A stretch of 64,000 bases of DNA from NCBI GenBank assembly GCA_002633025.1, contig NMRB01000035.1, positions 785,621-849,620 of the forward strand, in the 5' to 3' direction. Positions 55,870-64,000 of the stretch are shown here, piece after piece (the stretch's first letter is position 1; each line of letters starts with the position of its first letter). A model generated the notes under the pieces. It saw only the letters and a program-made list of their open reading frames with translations, made no database searches and was not told where the DNA came from. Source of the DNA: Notospermus geniculatus (taxonomy: Eukaryota; Nemertea; Pilidiophora; Heteronemertea; Lineidae). The translations under genes and the position numbers were made by a program.

Positions 55870-57205
55870 TCGGGAACCATACGACATTTACAATGTCATC
55901 TTGTTACACACGGGCGAATTACCGAGGGAATGGAAGGAAGCAAATGTAGTACCGATCTACAAAAAAGATAGTCGCAACTCTGCTGCGAACTACCGACCAG
56001 TGTCCCTGACAAGCGTCTGTTGTAAGCTCTTGGAACATATTATTGTCAGTCATCTAATGAAGCATTTCCAAAGAAACAAGACAATAACAAGCAAGCAGCA
56101 TGGGTTTAGAGCAGGGCATTCATGTGTCACCCAATTGATCTCAACCGTGTCGCATCTTATGGACTTCAGGAACAGTAATACTCAGGTTGATATGATCATA
56201 CTCGATTTTTCCAAAGCCTTCGACGTGGTCTCTCACAGGAAGCTTCTTGCCAAGTTAGCTCACTATGGAGTACATGGACATCTCCACAAGTGGATCATGA
56301 GTTTCCTAGGGGGACGTACGCAGCAGGTACTTTTGGAGGGAAGAAGTTCATCACCAGCCCCAGTTCTATCGGGGGTCCCCCAAGGAACATGTCTTGGGCC
56401 TATATTGTTCCTGACATACATAAATGACATTGTGGAAGGCATTACCTCTGACCTGCGATTGTTTGCTGATGATGCTTTATTATATAGACCGATTCGTAAT
56501 CACTTGGATCACCTCACCCTTCAAAAAGACCTCGACCACCTCTCACAATGGGCTAAACTGTGGGATATGAAATTCAATCCTAAGAAATGCTACGTTATGT
56601 CAATTGGAAACCCGAAGTTACCCAAGTCACCCCATTTTTATACCTTATCGGGCGAAGTCCTACAATCAATTCAACACAACCCATACCTTGGAGTTCTTCT
56701 CAGTGACGACCTATCATTCACGACGCATATTAGGAAGACGATAGCGAAAGCCAGTTGGACACTGGGTTTCCTAACTAGAAATCTCAGATCTTGCCCAAGA
56801 AAACTCAAAGAAGCTGCCTATGTAACCATGTGCAGATCCACCATGGAGTACGCAGCCCAGGTATGGGACCCTGTGCCAAACAGTACTGATGCCACGAAGA
56901 GTACTGATGCTACTGATCCAGAGAAGAGCCGCCCGTTTCGTGCACGGTGATTATCGTCGAACATCAAGTGTTACTGATATGCTTCGTGATTTGAACTGGG
57001 GACCCTTGGCTTGCCGTAGGAAGAACATCCGTTTGACCCTCTTCTACCAAATTATTAATAACACAGTGTCTGTGGATAACCTAAATTTAAAACCAGGCAG
57101 ACGTGGTCGATACATCATGGCACGTTCAACTGCGAATTGTATCGGAATTCATTTGTCCCAAATATCAAGCTTTACGCTAATTACGTGCACTCTGTTCTTT
57201 GTTAG
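55870..57205 (+). pseudogene. LINE ORF, 3' part: reverse transcriptase
   Basis: LINE homology resumes at about 55890 (TGELPREWKEANVVPIYKK). RT motifs follow in order: NYRPVSLTS, the motif A aspartate in ILDFSKAFD, SGVPQGTCLGPILF, and the catalytic FADD in LRLFADDALLY; thus the polymerase core is intact. A frameshift between about 56880 and 56925 moves the reading into the next frame (IQRRAARFVHGDYR onward). A second shift near 57137 is needed to continue with YRNSFVPNIKLY up to a TAG at 57203-57205. The region between endonuclease and RT, roughly 130 residues in relatives, is missing. The RT of intact relatives copies its RNA at the nicked target. Clade assignment (CR1/L2/jockey-like) is from motif style only. 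Confidence 0.88.
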
Positions 57206-57626
57206 GTCGAGCAACCTATTTATGGGGCTTGGACTTTATTTATCCTTAATTACATATCATGTTTGTCCAGGATACTTCAGATCTACATTAGGATTCATCT
57301 CAGTCTTGTCTGGTTCTTCTACCTAAAAGTGCCTGAGCGAAATCTTGGAAGTTGACTTCCTACTTATCATCATAAAATAATGACCATTGGCATTTCAGCA
57401 GAATAAGAAACATCACTGTCTTTTTATTTTTTAAAAAGACTGTACGTTCTCTTCTTGGCGCATAGATCTATGGCTTACATATGGTAAGAACTTGTGTATC
57501 CTACATTTGACAAGCGTATTAAGTTGATCTCTGGCAATATTCGTGAAAAAAGTTTTTTATGGTCTGCCAAAAAAGAGGGCGCGCACCCGTGGGCCCCTCT
57601 AGGATCCGCCCCTGCCTTTACGGGAT
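57206..57626. other. LINE 3' flank / intergenic
   Basis: AT-rich, with no poly(A) or clear 3' repeat tail marking the LINE end. No gene is recognised. Confidence 0.4.
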
Positions 57627-57668
57627 CGGCGTTCGCGTTGGCGTTCAGGCGGATTCGCAAAAACTATA
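57627..57668. mobile_element. Right-end remnant of F1 MITE
   Basis: CGGCGTTCGCGTTGGCGTTC then GGATTCGCAAAAACTATA matches the right end of 30898-31027. It lies 10 bp from the GPCR stop codon, so it is probably in the 3' untranslated region of that gene. Confidence 0.6.
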
Positions 57669-57677
57669 GCTCATCTT

Positions 57678-58736
57678 TCACTTTCTATGTTTCCTCCGCT
57701 GTATCAGCAGTGTACATGGCAATAACCGTTTTAATGTTCTTCGAAATCTTGTTCCTGTCAGGCAGTAAATACAGAAGTTCAAACAACTATTAAGCATAGC
57801 AAGGAAATACAGCAATTCCACGGAAGTAGAAAATGCCGGAAGGTCAATATTGTGGTGAGAGCTAAATAGTATGATAACCGAAAATACCTGCATCAATGCA
57901 CTAGGAAGTTCAAGGAGAATAAAAATAACAACAACGGCTAAAACACGGGCTGTGCCTGCTTTAATTCGATCAGTGGTCCTGTCGCCAGCCTTGCTGACAG
58001 CAGCTGACGTTTTCAAAGAAACAATTAACCGAAATGTAATCATTGCAAGCGCGAAAATTGGGATAAAGCTGGTTACAACCATATGAAGACCCATCACATA
58101 GATGGTGTTGTAATATATATTTTCATGATAATTGGGCCGCAATTCCTTTTTTGGCTTATATAATGCACTACACGGATCATAGACCCAAGAGATTTCGTAC
58201 ATAAATAGTAGTGGCAAGCGGTACAAGAAAGATAAAGCAGCAGTGAGGAAACCCGCACAACGAGCCTTCTTGAGGGTACAAAATGACGCTGCCTTCAGCG
58301 GTTTACAAATGGCAATGAAGCGTTCCACTCCTACACACACTGTGACATACACAGACCATGTCTTAGCCGCCCAGAGAAGTGCCCAAAGATATCCGATCGC
58401 TACTTCTTTAAATGTCCTGTATTCTAGAAGCTCGCCTAGAAATAGGTTGATCCGAGTTATTGTACCATCAAGAAAACGAAAGGCAAGAAAAAGACTGTCT
58501 GCTACTGCGAGGCAGCGCAGTAAAACTGACGTTGACGTGAACGGTCGCTCCATCCCCAAGACAACAAAGGATAAACCGTTACCTACTAACCCGATGAAGA
58601 TAACGGTGGTGGAGATCGGGACGTAAAGCACGAAGTTGAAGAATGATTCATTTGGCCAGTCATAGGTTAACGTGTAGCAAGTCACTGGCGCAGGGCTCAC
58701 CTCGATCTCAGAGTCTTCAACATTTTCTGTCATCAT
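57678..58736 (-). CDS. Rhodopsin-family (class A) peptide GPCR, FMRFamide-receptor-like
   Basis: Seven membrane segments lie in one uninterrupted frame of 352 codons from the ATG at 58734-58736 to the TGA at 57678-57680. Residues numbered from that Met: N-glycosylation site NES near 29; TM1 with GN at 52-53; TM2 LAVAD with Asp80; TM3 ending in ERF at 138-140 (the E/DRY motif); TM6 FILLELP with Pro278; TM7 NSCLNFCIY at 316-324, where the usual NPxxY proline is Phe. The usual TM3 cysteine is absent although ECL2 keeps a Cys (DPCSAL). The C-tail is short and basic (FRRTLKRLLPC, QRRKHRK). NF in TM7 and overall style resemble FMRFamide/peptide receptors; ligand unknown. It should sit in the plasma membrane and couple to G proteins. 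The frame stays open 18 codons upstream to a possible splice acceptor (TGCCCAG, ending about 58792), so an upstream exon is possible. No frame damage is seen. Confidence 0.85.
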   Translation of the reverse strand: MMTENVEDSEIEVSPAPVTCYTLTYDWPNESFFNFVLYVPISTTVIFIGLVGNGLSFVVLGMERPFTSTSVLLRCLAVADSLFLAFRFLDGTITRINLFLGELLEYRTFKEVAIGYLWALLWAAKTWSVYVTVCVGVERFIAICKPLKAASFCTLKKARCAGFLTAALSFLYRLPLLFMYEISWVYDPCSALYKPKKELRPNYHENIYYNTIYVMGLHMVVTSFIPIFALAMITFRLIVSLKTSAAVSKAGDRTTDRIKAGTARVLAVVVIFILLELPSALMQVFSVIILFSSHHNIDLPAFSTSVELLYFLAMLNSCLNFCIYCLTGTRFRRTLKRLLPCTLLIQRRKHRK

Positions 58737-59129
58737 TTTTTTTTCAATCGGAAAATCAACCGCCGTGTAAGCTGAGGACAATGGTGCCACACTGGGCAGT
58801 AGTGAATAAAGCTCGTTCTTAATCTGTTTATGCGATTTTTGTTGTTAAAGGACGCCAATCTTCAAGACCAGAAAGCACTGTTAAAGTTATTTCCTCTGTT
58901 GTGGCACAATACCCAGAGCAGCGTTACCTATCATTCAGTGCATGCACGGATGACGTCATGTAAATACGATGTTCTTGGATTCATCGCAGCTGTAACACAT
59001 AAATAAACATTGACAATGGGGCTATCCAGAATATACTTCAGCCTCTCGATAATAGGGGTCTCTGCTGTACTATAAGTTTTAGTATCCACTTTCTGTTCAC
59101 TGAGTTTCATTGTTTATCAGTTCTTTGGG
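58737..59129. other. Upstream region of the GPCR exon
   Basis: Either an intron or the promoter/5' untranslated region of the minus-strand GPCR. No TATA box or CpG-rich core stands out. Confidence 0.35.
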
Positions 59130-59400
59130 AAGTTTGACCTTGACCTTGACCTATGATCATCAGGGTTATTACGTAATCGAAATTGGCATCCTAAATAACC
59201 TAGATATGGGTGCTATCAAACCTCTACTGCTACCACCCACAGAGACATTCCAAATTATCAAGTTTGACCTTGACCTGATCATCAAGGTCATTACATAATC
59301 AAAATGGGCATGCTCAATAACCTAAGTATGGGTGATATCATGTCTCTACCTCAACCACGGGCAGAGATATTGCAAATTATCAAGTTTGAAAATAGCAAAA
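59130..59400 (+). repeat. Tandem 122-130 bp repeat, two full units plus a partial one
   Basis: Units begin AAGTTTGACCTTGACCT at 59130 and 59260, and a decayed third begins at 59382. Each contains GATCATCA(G/A)GGT, ATAACCTA..TATGGGTG and CAAATTATC. An inverted single unit sits inside the LINE at 55481-55620, which links these loci to one repeat family. Confidence 0.8.
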
Positions 59401-60012
59401 TTTCGTGATATCTCAATCACCCGGACACATGAGGCTGAGAATTTTACCACATCCTGTCCTTGGATGAAGCAGGCATGAATTAAGACTTGTTTCATGTTAA
59501 TCAGTTGACAATGTGGCAAGTTATCTCAAAATATCAAATTTCGTGATATTGAACGTCGATATCACCATGACCCAAACATCTCAGGTCAAAAATAATCAGC
59601 TCATTTGATTTCTAGGGTAAGGGTAGATAAGAGTGTGGTAGACAAAATATCAAGTCTGATATGATGATTACGTCAATGATGGAGGCATCTGAGGTTGAAA
59701 ATGATTAGATCACTTTTTTCCCGTAAGTGACGCTCCTCTGTTGATAACTCTATTTTTAAGTTTCGGAACAGTCCACCTTCCATTCTCTGCCATGTTGCAA
59801 ACAGTGACACTAGGACTATCCTAACTGGTGACGTCAGGTGCACACGTGATTGTTCACTATTCCTCAGTTGGCTTTGGAATCTCGAGCAGGACGGACGCTC
59901 ACCGGTTCGCCTTCGTCGGCGGCTGGGCGAGCGGACCGCTCGCCCACTGTGCATGTCACACTGATGCACGGGGGAGTGTGGTCTTGGGAGTTCCCGCCGA
60001 ATCGCGCTGATC
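59401..60012. other. Gene-free stretch; CpG-rich from about 59880
   Basis: No exon is supported. 59880-60012 is noticeably rich in CG dinucleotides and contains a short palindrome GGCGAGCGGACCGCTCGCC at about 59930-59948. Confidence 0.5.
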
Positions 60013-60019
60013 GTTCTCC

Positions 60020-60282
60020 TGCGTAGACTGGTCCCCTGTCGTAGTTCTCGCTTCACTACTACGACAGGCATTTTGAACGCCAACTCGGCATGTGATTGGT
60101 CAACTGTGATTGGTGAACGGTCGCGCCATGAGTCATCATCTATTTTTAGACACTCCCGCAACGTTACGAGTCTTTATTGCTCATTTACATACGTGTGTCA
60201 GAAAACTGGCAAACATGGCGGACGCGGCCTGTCGTAGTAGTGGAGGAACGGAGCGATACGACAGGGGACCAGTCTATCTCCT
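60020..60282. repeat. Inverted repeat with about 50-bp arms, CpG-rich
   Basis: The left arm (about 60023-60071), AGACTGGTCCCCTGTCGTAG then CACTACTACGACAGGC, is complementary to GCCTGTCGTAGTAGTGGAGG through CGACAGGGGACCAGTCT (about 60227-60277). The spacer holds two GATTGG (CCAAT) motifs, a TGAGTCA motif and AAACATGGCGGACGCGGCC at 60211-60229. It is a fold-back transposon or, less likely, a promoter and first exon. Confidence 0.65.
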
Positions 60283-60311
60283 GCGTTCGAGGATTGAATT
60301 TGGTAACGGAA

Positions 60312-60545
60312 CGAAATGGCCGAAATCATCGAAACGGTCGAAAATTAGCAATGGTCAAAATAGGATGGAAGAATTAATATAAAAATTCACTTATTTTCAT
60401 ATTTTACACTTACATGTAATAATAAAACCCGGAATGAAATGGCCGAAATGATCGAAACGGCCGAAATGAAGTGGGCGAAATTATCCAAACGGGCCGAAAT
60501 GGAAGTGTCCGAAATGATCGAAACGGCCGAAATGATCGAAATTCA
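60312..60545. repeat. Minisatellite of GAAATGATCGAAACGGCC type, two blocks
   Basis: Blocks at about 60313-60343 and 60433-60545 consist of 9- and 18-bp steps (GGCCGAAATGATCGAAACGG). They are separated by about 90 bp of AT-rich, unrelated sequence. Confidence 0.8.
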
Positions 60546-60576
60546 AGTTAAGCCAGCCTTCACGTATATTGCCTTT

Positions 60577-61790
60577 TTTACTTACGAATTACGAATTACG
60601 AAAAGTTTATTGATCCCGTGTAAAATACAAATATTACATAGGGTAATATAGTTACAATAAACTTGAGTGCAGCAGTGCAAAAGAAAACACTAAGAGTAGA
60701 GAAGGGAAGGAGAGAAATAGTTGAGGATCTGTCTTGGGAAAATGTACCTCAACTATTAGGTAAAAGAAGTGCAAAATAGGTGACAAAATTAAAAATGAAT
60801 AGGCCTATACAAACGAAATAAATATAAATGATACATATTTAAACAGAGGCTGGACGACAAGTATTAAGAGGCAGTTGAAACCATAAGAGAAGTAATACAC
60901 AAAAAACAGCAAGGAATAACTGCAGAGATAATATGTTATAAGAATAGTTTTCGGGCAAATGACTCTCTCTTTTATCCATAGAACAGTTAACAAAAGCTAG
61001 AACAGCATCAATCAGTTTAAAATTGTCAAAAGTGCACGACATAACTTTGATGAATATATTTTCATCAGTCATAGTTGGTACATTCTTAAAAATCATGTCA
61101 AACAGCTGAATTCGTTCTGAGTGATAAAAAGAACAAGACGTAATAAAATGTTGTTCATCTTCTACAAAATTAGAGCAAAATGGGCATTTTCTTAATGTAT
61201 CGGGAATCTTGGGTTTGATGTGCCTCCCAGTCTCAATATGTAGTTTATGAGCACTAATACGAAGTTTTGTGAACTGTTTTCTTTTATCAAAAGTTTTTGT
61301 AGACACATAGTTTTCAAGAACAAAATTATTTTTGAATTTACAGTAGGTTCTGAGTTTGGGGGAGTTGCGGATTTGCTCCCTCCATTGATCTTGATACATA
61401 GTCAGCATGTTGCCCTTAAGTACAGAAAGAATTTTCTTGCTATGTTTTGCACCCTGATTGTCCCAAATGGCTGAGAGATCGAATTGGCTAAGGACATTTT
61501 TCATGGAACCACACCAGCTGTTGATTTTTGGGTTGTCCCTAGTGGACTGGTAGTTTTCCAAATAGCTCTTGTACACCAAAGATGTAGAGTCAAGTTTACA
61601 AAGACGCAGCCAGTATTTAACAGAATGGAGAATGAAATCAATCATTAAACTCCAGCTACCCAATTCACCTTTCACTGCAGAGTTGGATGAGTACTTATTT
61701 ACACCAAGTAAGTATTTACAAAATGAGGTATTTATTTGCTCTATGTGGACTTTGTCACACAGGTGCAAAAAGTTAGAACTTGTATACTGA
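60577..61790 (-). mobile_element. 5'-truncated LINE fragment
   Basis: Reading the minus strand, the C-terminal coding part (61768-60839) is followed by an AT-rich 3' region ending with AATAAACTTTTC and a short tandem tail (CGTAATTCGTAATTCGTAAG) at about 60580-60612. Short tandem tails are typical 3' ends of several LINE clades. The 5' part, including the polymerase core, is missing, as expected from incomplete reverse transcription. Confidence 0.7.
60839..61768 (-). pseudogene. LINE polyprotein C-terminal region
   Basis: About 309 codons are open, without an ATG at the start (the first codon is TTG), consistent with 5' truncation. Segments such as KYLLGVNKYSSNSAVKGELG, KLRTYCKFKNNF and FTKLRISAHKLHIETGRH resemble the region downstream of the RT in LINE polyproteins. 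Residues 195-212 (CPFC...HFITSC, C-x2-C-x8-H-x4-C) form the C-terminal zinc-finger-like motif of these proteins. The last 40 residues are hydrophobic and probably not native. It belongs to a different LINE family from the one at 53740-57205, which lacks this motif. No sign that it is a host gene. Confidence 0.7.
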
Positions 61791-62557
61791 GCTTCAAACA
61801 GGCCGAGTATAACTATGCTTCTTCCGATGAAGACGGGGCGGATGACCTAAATGTGGACAGACCGTGGTCCTGGAAGAACTTTTTTTTTCAAAAACAATGC
61901 CTGGCGTTCAGCTGGTTAAATCCAAACCAACAGCCAAAGCATTCTAAATCGCAGGCTCCATCGCGACGAATGTCATGAATGTTGTACGACACATTTAGGC
62001 CTAATTCCTGAGTGCTACGCGTGCGCAGTACCAATCGACTCGGATGCTGGTGAACGATCAGCGCGATTCGGCGGGAACTCCCAAACTAGGTAAAGTCATG
62101 GAGGTATTATTGAGAAGGAGCTACCACGGCCCTTATCGCTGTGACCACAATTCCACGCCCCCATTGTTTGCCATTATTCCCTTCTATTGTCCGGTACGCA
62201 CGCTGAGCCCTTTGAAGGCAATCATCCTTTCCGCACAGCTCTCAAAGTGCAGCGCCATCTATAATACATATCGCATGTCCCCAAACATGTTCCTGCGTTT
62301 TTCTCCACGTTCGGAATTAGATAACCGGCCATTTGGAGGGTGACTGATTTTGATTTGAATTTGATTTCCGCTATGTTTTAGTGAAAACATTTTAGTGAAA
62401 ACATCATCGAAAAAGACCAATTCCCAATAAAGATATCTATGTTTTATGGTGATTATGATAATGATAATGATGAGTCTTCGCATATGAAAAGTTTGAAGAG
62501 GATTGCATTTTGATAGTTTAAAAGATGATGGGCCGTATTTAAAAATGGTGTTTAAGA
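61791..62557. other. Gene-free stretch
   Basis: No exon is supported. A short GATAAT-type microsatellite lies near 62450-62475. Confidence 0.4.
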
Positions 62558-62628
62558 CTTAGACGCGTGTAACTTCGTCAAATGCATGCTGGAAGTGTGT
62601 GCATTTGGCGCAGTTACACGCGTCTAAG
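62558..62628. mobile_element. 71-bp hairpin element
   Basis: CTTAGACGCGTGTAACT pairs with AGTTACACGCGTCTAAG; inside, AAATGCA pairs with TGCATTT. Its right end overlaps the left end of the next element. Confidence 0.75.
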
Positions 62629-62760
62629 GCTAAGAATCCATTCACGCGATTTTCGGGCCGCGCGATGTCGCATCTTTTGTCCACGACCAACGCGGCGGAA
62701 ACAAACAATGCTTTCGAGCGTCTGCGGCAAGAAAATCGCGTGAATGGATTCTTAGCCTTA
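62625..62760. mobile_element. 136-bp palindromic MITE
   Basis: The left end TAAGGCTAAGAATCCATTCA followed by CGCGATTTT is complementary to the right end, ending TGAATGGATTCTTAGCCTTA. Arms about 30 bp. Confidence 0.85.
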
Positions 62761-63700
62761 GGGCTGCTTTCCATTGGAGCGTTTTCGTGCGCGGAATTCT
62801 GTGCCGAAAAGTCCACCCAATTCATTTTCACTTAGCCGTTTCCATGACCGCGTTTCGGGAATCGCGAGACAAGCGCGAGAGGATCGACTTTCTTTCCTCG
62901 GGAGCGAGAGGCCCGCGCGCGGAGAAAAAAGTCAATCTCAAATCGCCTTTTTTTTGCTCGCACCTGCCTGCTTTCCATTGGAGCGTTTCCGCGCACAAAT
63001 CGCCTTTTTTTTGCTCGCACCTGCCTGCTTTCCATTGGAGCGTTTCCGCGTGCGGAATTCTGCGCGGAAAAGTCGATCCAATCCATTTTCATTGGCATGT
63101 TTCCATGAAAGCGTTTTGGCAATCGCGAGATCAGCACGAGGGGATCGACTTTGCTTTCTCGCGAGTGAGAGGCCCGCGCGCGGGAAAAAAAGTCGATGTC
63201 GAATCGACTTTTTTTCCAACTAGAACATGGGGTCATATGAATAAAGAGTAGCAAATGCTTTTACTTGAATTTTGCAGTACTAATGTATTAGGCAAAGCTG
63301 TACATGAAGCAAAAGCATTTGCTCGTCTTTATTCATACGACCCATGGTTTCTGAGCCATGTTGAAAGTATGTACGCGGCCGCAGATCGTCAGGGGAACAC
63401 GACAGCAGTACCAATTCGGCGCCAAACACCCTGTGTCGTAACGCGTGAATGGAAAAGGTCACAAAACTCGTACGCGTCTCGCTTGCCTCCGCGCGTCTAA
63501 CTCGCGCGGTGAAACGCTCCAATGGAAAGCAGGCTGCGCGTTTTGATTTTTGAAAAGACACATGTACGCGATAGCAGTACCAATTCGGCGCAAACCTTCT
63601 GTATCGTAACGCGTGAATGGAAACGGTTACAAAACTCGCAGGCGTCTCGCTTGCCTCCGCGCTTGTAAATCGCGCGCGGAATCGCTCCAATGGAAAGCAG
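62761..63700. mobile_element. Composite element with CTGCTTTCCATTGGAGCG ends
   Basis: Left-type ends (CTGCTTTCCATTGGAGCGTT) occur three times, near 62764, 62966 and 63025. Right-type ends (CGCTCCAATGGAAAGCAGG) occur twice, near 63509 and 63679. The left parts share long stretches (GGAATTCTGYGCSGAAAAGT, GAGAGGCCCGCGCGCGG). The right parts share GCAGTACCAATTCGGCGC, CGTAACGCGTGAATGGAAA and CGTCTCGCTTGCCTCCGCGC. It appears to be several insertions or end duplications of one family piled together. Rich in CG dinucleotides. A separate hairpin is nested at 63226-63351. Confidence 0.75.
63226..63351. mobile_element. 126-bp hairpin nested in the composite element
   Basis: GGGTCATATGAATAAAGAGT followed by AGCAAATGCTTTTACTT pairs with AAGCAAAAGCATTTGCTCGT followed by CTTTATTCATACGACCC. 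Unpaired centre about 35 bp. Confidence 0.8.
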
Positions 63701-63704
63701 GCCT

Positions 63705-63847
63705 TAGCCTAGGGATACACTGAACGCGATTTATCCCATCGCGCGCGATTTTCGCACGAATCTCTTTGTTTCGGAGGCATTGCGGCATGAAATAACAAAG
63801 AAACAACGCGCGCGATGGGTAAATCGCGTTCAGTGTATCCCTAGCCT
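63705..63847. mobile_element. 143-bp palindromic MITE
   Basis: The left arm TAGCCTAGGGATACACTGAA through CGCGATTTATCCCATCGCGC is complementary to the right arm, ending TTCAGTGTATCCCTAGCCTA. Arms about 45 bp with CGCGCGCG blocks. Confidence 0.85.
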
Positions 63848-63859
63848 ACGGCTGCTTTT

Positions 63860-63990
63860 CCACGAGACGTTTGCGGGCGCGGAATAGGAGGCGGGCGCGG
63901 GTAGAAAAAATCGATCCAACGTATTTCCCTTTAGCTGTTTCACTCGCACCCGCTCCCGCCACCGAAATCGCGTCCGCAAACGTCTCGTGG
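63860..63990. mobile_element. 131-bp MITE with CCACGAGACGTTTGCGG ends
   Basis: The left end CCACGAGACGTTTGCGGGCGCG is complementary to the right end, CGCGTCCGCAAACGTCTCGTGG. The interior has GGCGGGCGCGGGT against ACCCGCTCCCGCC. Confidence 0.85.
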
Positions 63991-64000
63991 ATCACCCTTT

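Larger units (their letters stand above)
53740..57205 (+). mobile_element. Broken APE-type LINE (CR1/L2/jockey-like group)
   Basis: The element comprises a 2A-like leader, PHD finger, APE-type endonuclease, reverse transcriptase and C-terminal region, in that order. Just upstream (about 53739-53770) is AACAAGAGGCCCATGGGCCT, a palindromic motif at what may be the 5' end. It is non-functional as assembled: the endonuclease-RT linker is replaced by unrelated repeats (55481 to about 55870), and two frameshifts occur after the RT core. No ORF1 protein is visible upstream, so it is 5'-truncated or naturally one-ORF. Confidence 0.85.

Noticed and set aside
58737-58790. N-terminal extension of the GPCR to the GTG at 58788-58790
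   Set aside because: GTG is not a normal animal start; the ATG at 58734-58736 is preferred, with an upstream exon left as a possibility.
60110-60382. 90-codon frame including MADAACRSSGG as a gene
   Set aside because: It crosses the right arm of an inverted repeat and runs into a minisatellite; kept only as a possible promoter/start in the findings.
62774-63254. Overlapping 140-154-codon frames on both strands
   Set aside because: CG-rich transposon sequence with few stop codons by composition; repeated ends generate repeated peptide segments.

Overview
This is animal nuclear DNA, most likely from a highly polymorphic marine invertebrate deuterostome (amphioxus, echinoderm or hemichordate). 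That assignment is inference. It rests on a PHD-finger/APE-endonuclease LINE whose ORF begins with a 2A-like motif (a combination known from sea urchin and amphioxus LINEs), on an FMRFamide-receptor-like GPCR, on dense short palindromic DNA elements, and on isolated single N bases, two of which sit exactly between un-merged duplicate sequences. There are no operons, bacterial signals, rRNA genes or CRISPR arrays. Most open frames of 60-160 codons are chance frames, repeat-derived frames, or frames on both arms of palindromes.

The only host gene I can support is a class A GPCR coding exon on the minus strand (57678-58736). Next to it lies a broken LINE (about 53740-57205, plus strand). Its PHD, endonuclease and reverse-transcriptase parts are readable, but it is interrupted by a tandem repeat and carries two frameshifts. 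A second, 5'-truncated LINE fragment lies on the minus strand (about 60580-61790).

Layout: 1-1690 is gene-free with one mariner-type MITE. 1691-8210 and 9432-16200 are two copies of a 6.5-6.8 kb direct duplication. 16202-20255 is gene-free with a few repeats. 20256-24229 holds two successive duplications (A1/A2, B1/B2), including a 312-bp near-perfect palindrome present twice. 25043-30555 is a head-to-tail tandem duplication (C1/C2). 30700-42520 is gene-poor with scattered hairpin elements, a SINE and an 81-bp-period tandem repeat. 42521-45109 and 48383-51151 are two duplicate pairs, each split exactly by one N, so they are probably allelic contig ends that were not merged. 51152-53738 is gene-free, with a poly-C run holding an N. 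53740-61790 carries the LINEs and the GPCR. 62558-64000 is a back-to-back stack of fold-back elements.

The most informative point is that the duplicate pairs act as natural filled-site/empty-site comparisons. They define a 121-bp tRNA-derived SINE with a 14-bp target duplication, a 669-bp transposon with a 5-bp target duplication, a Harbinger-like MITE with a TAA duplication, a 270-bp fold-back element, and further MITEs, all of which moved after the copies diverged (or segregate between haplotypes). Exact percentages, element family names and species identity cannot be fixed without database searches.
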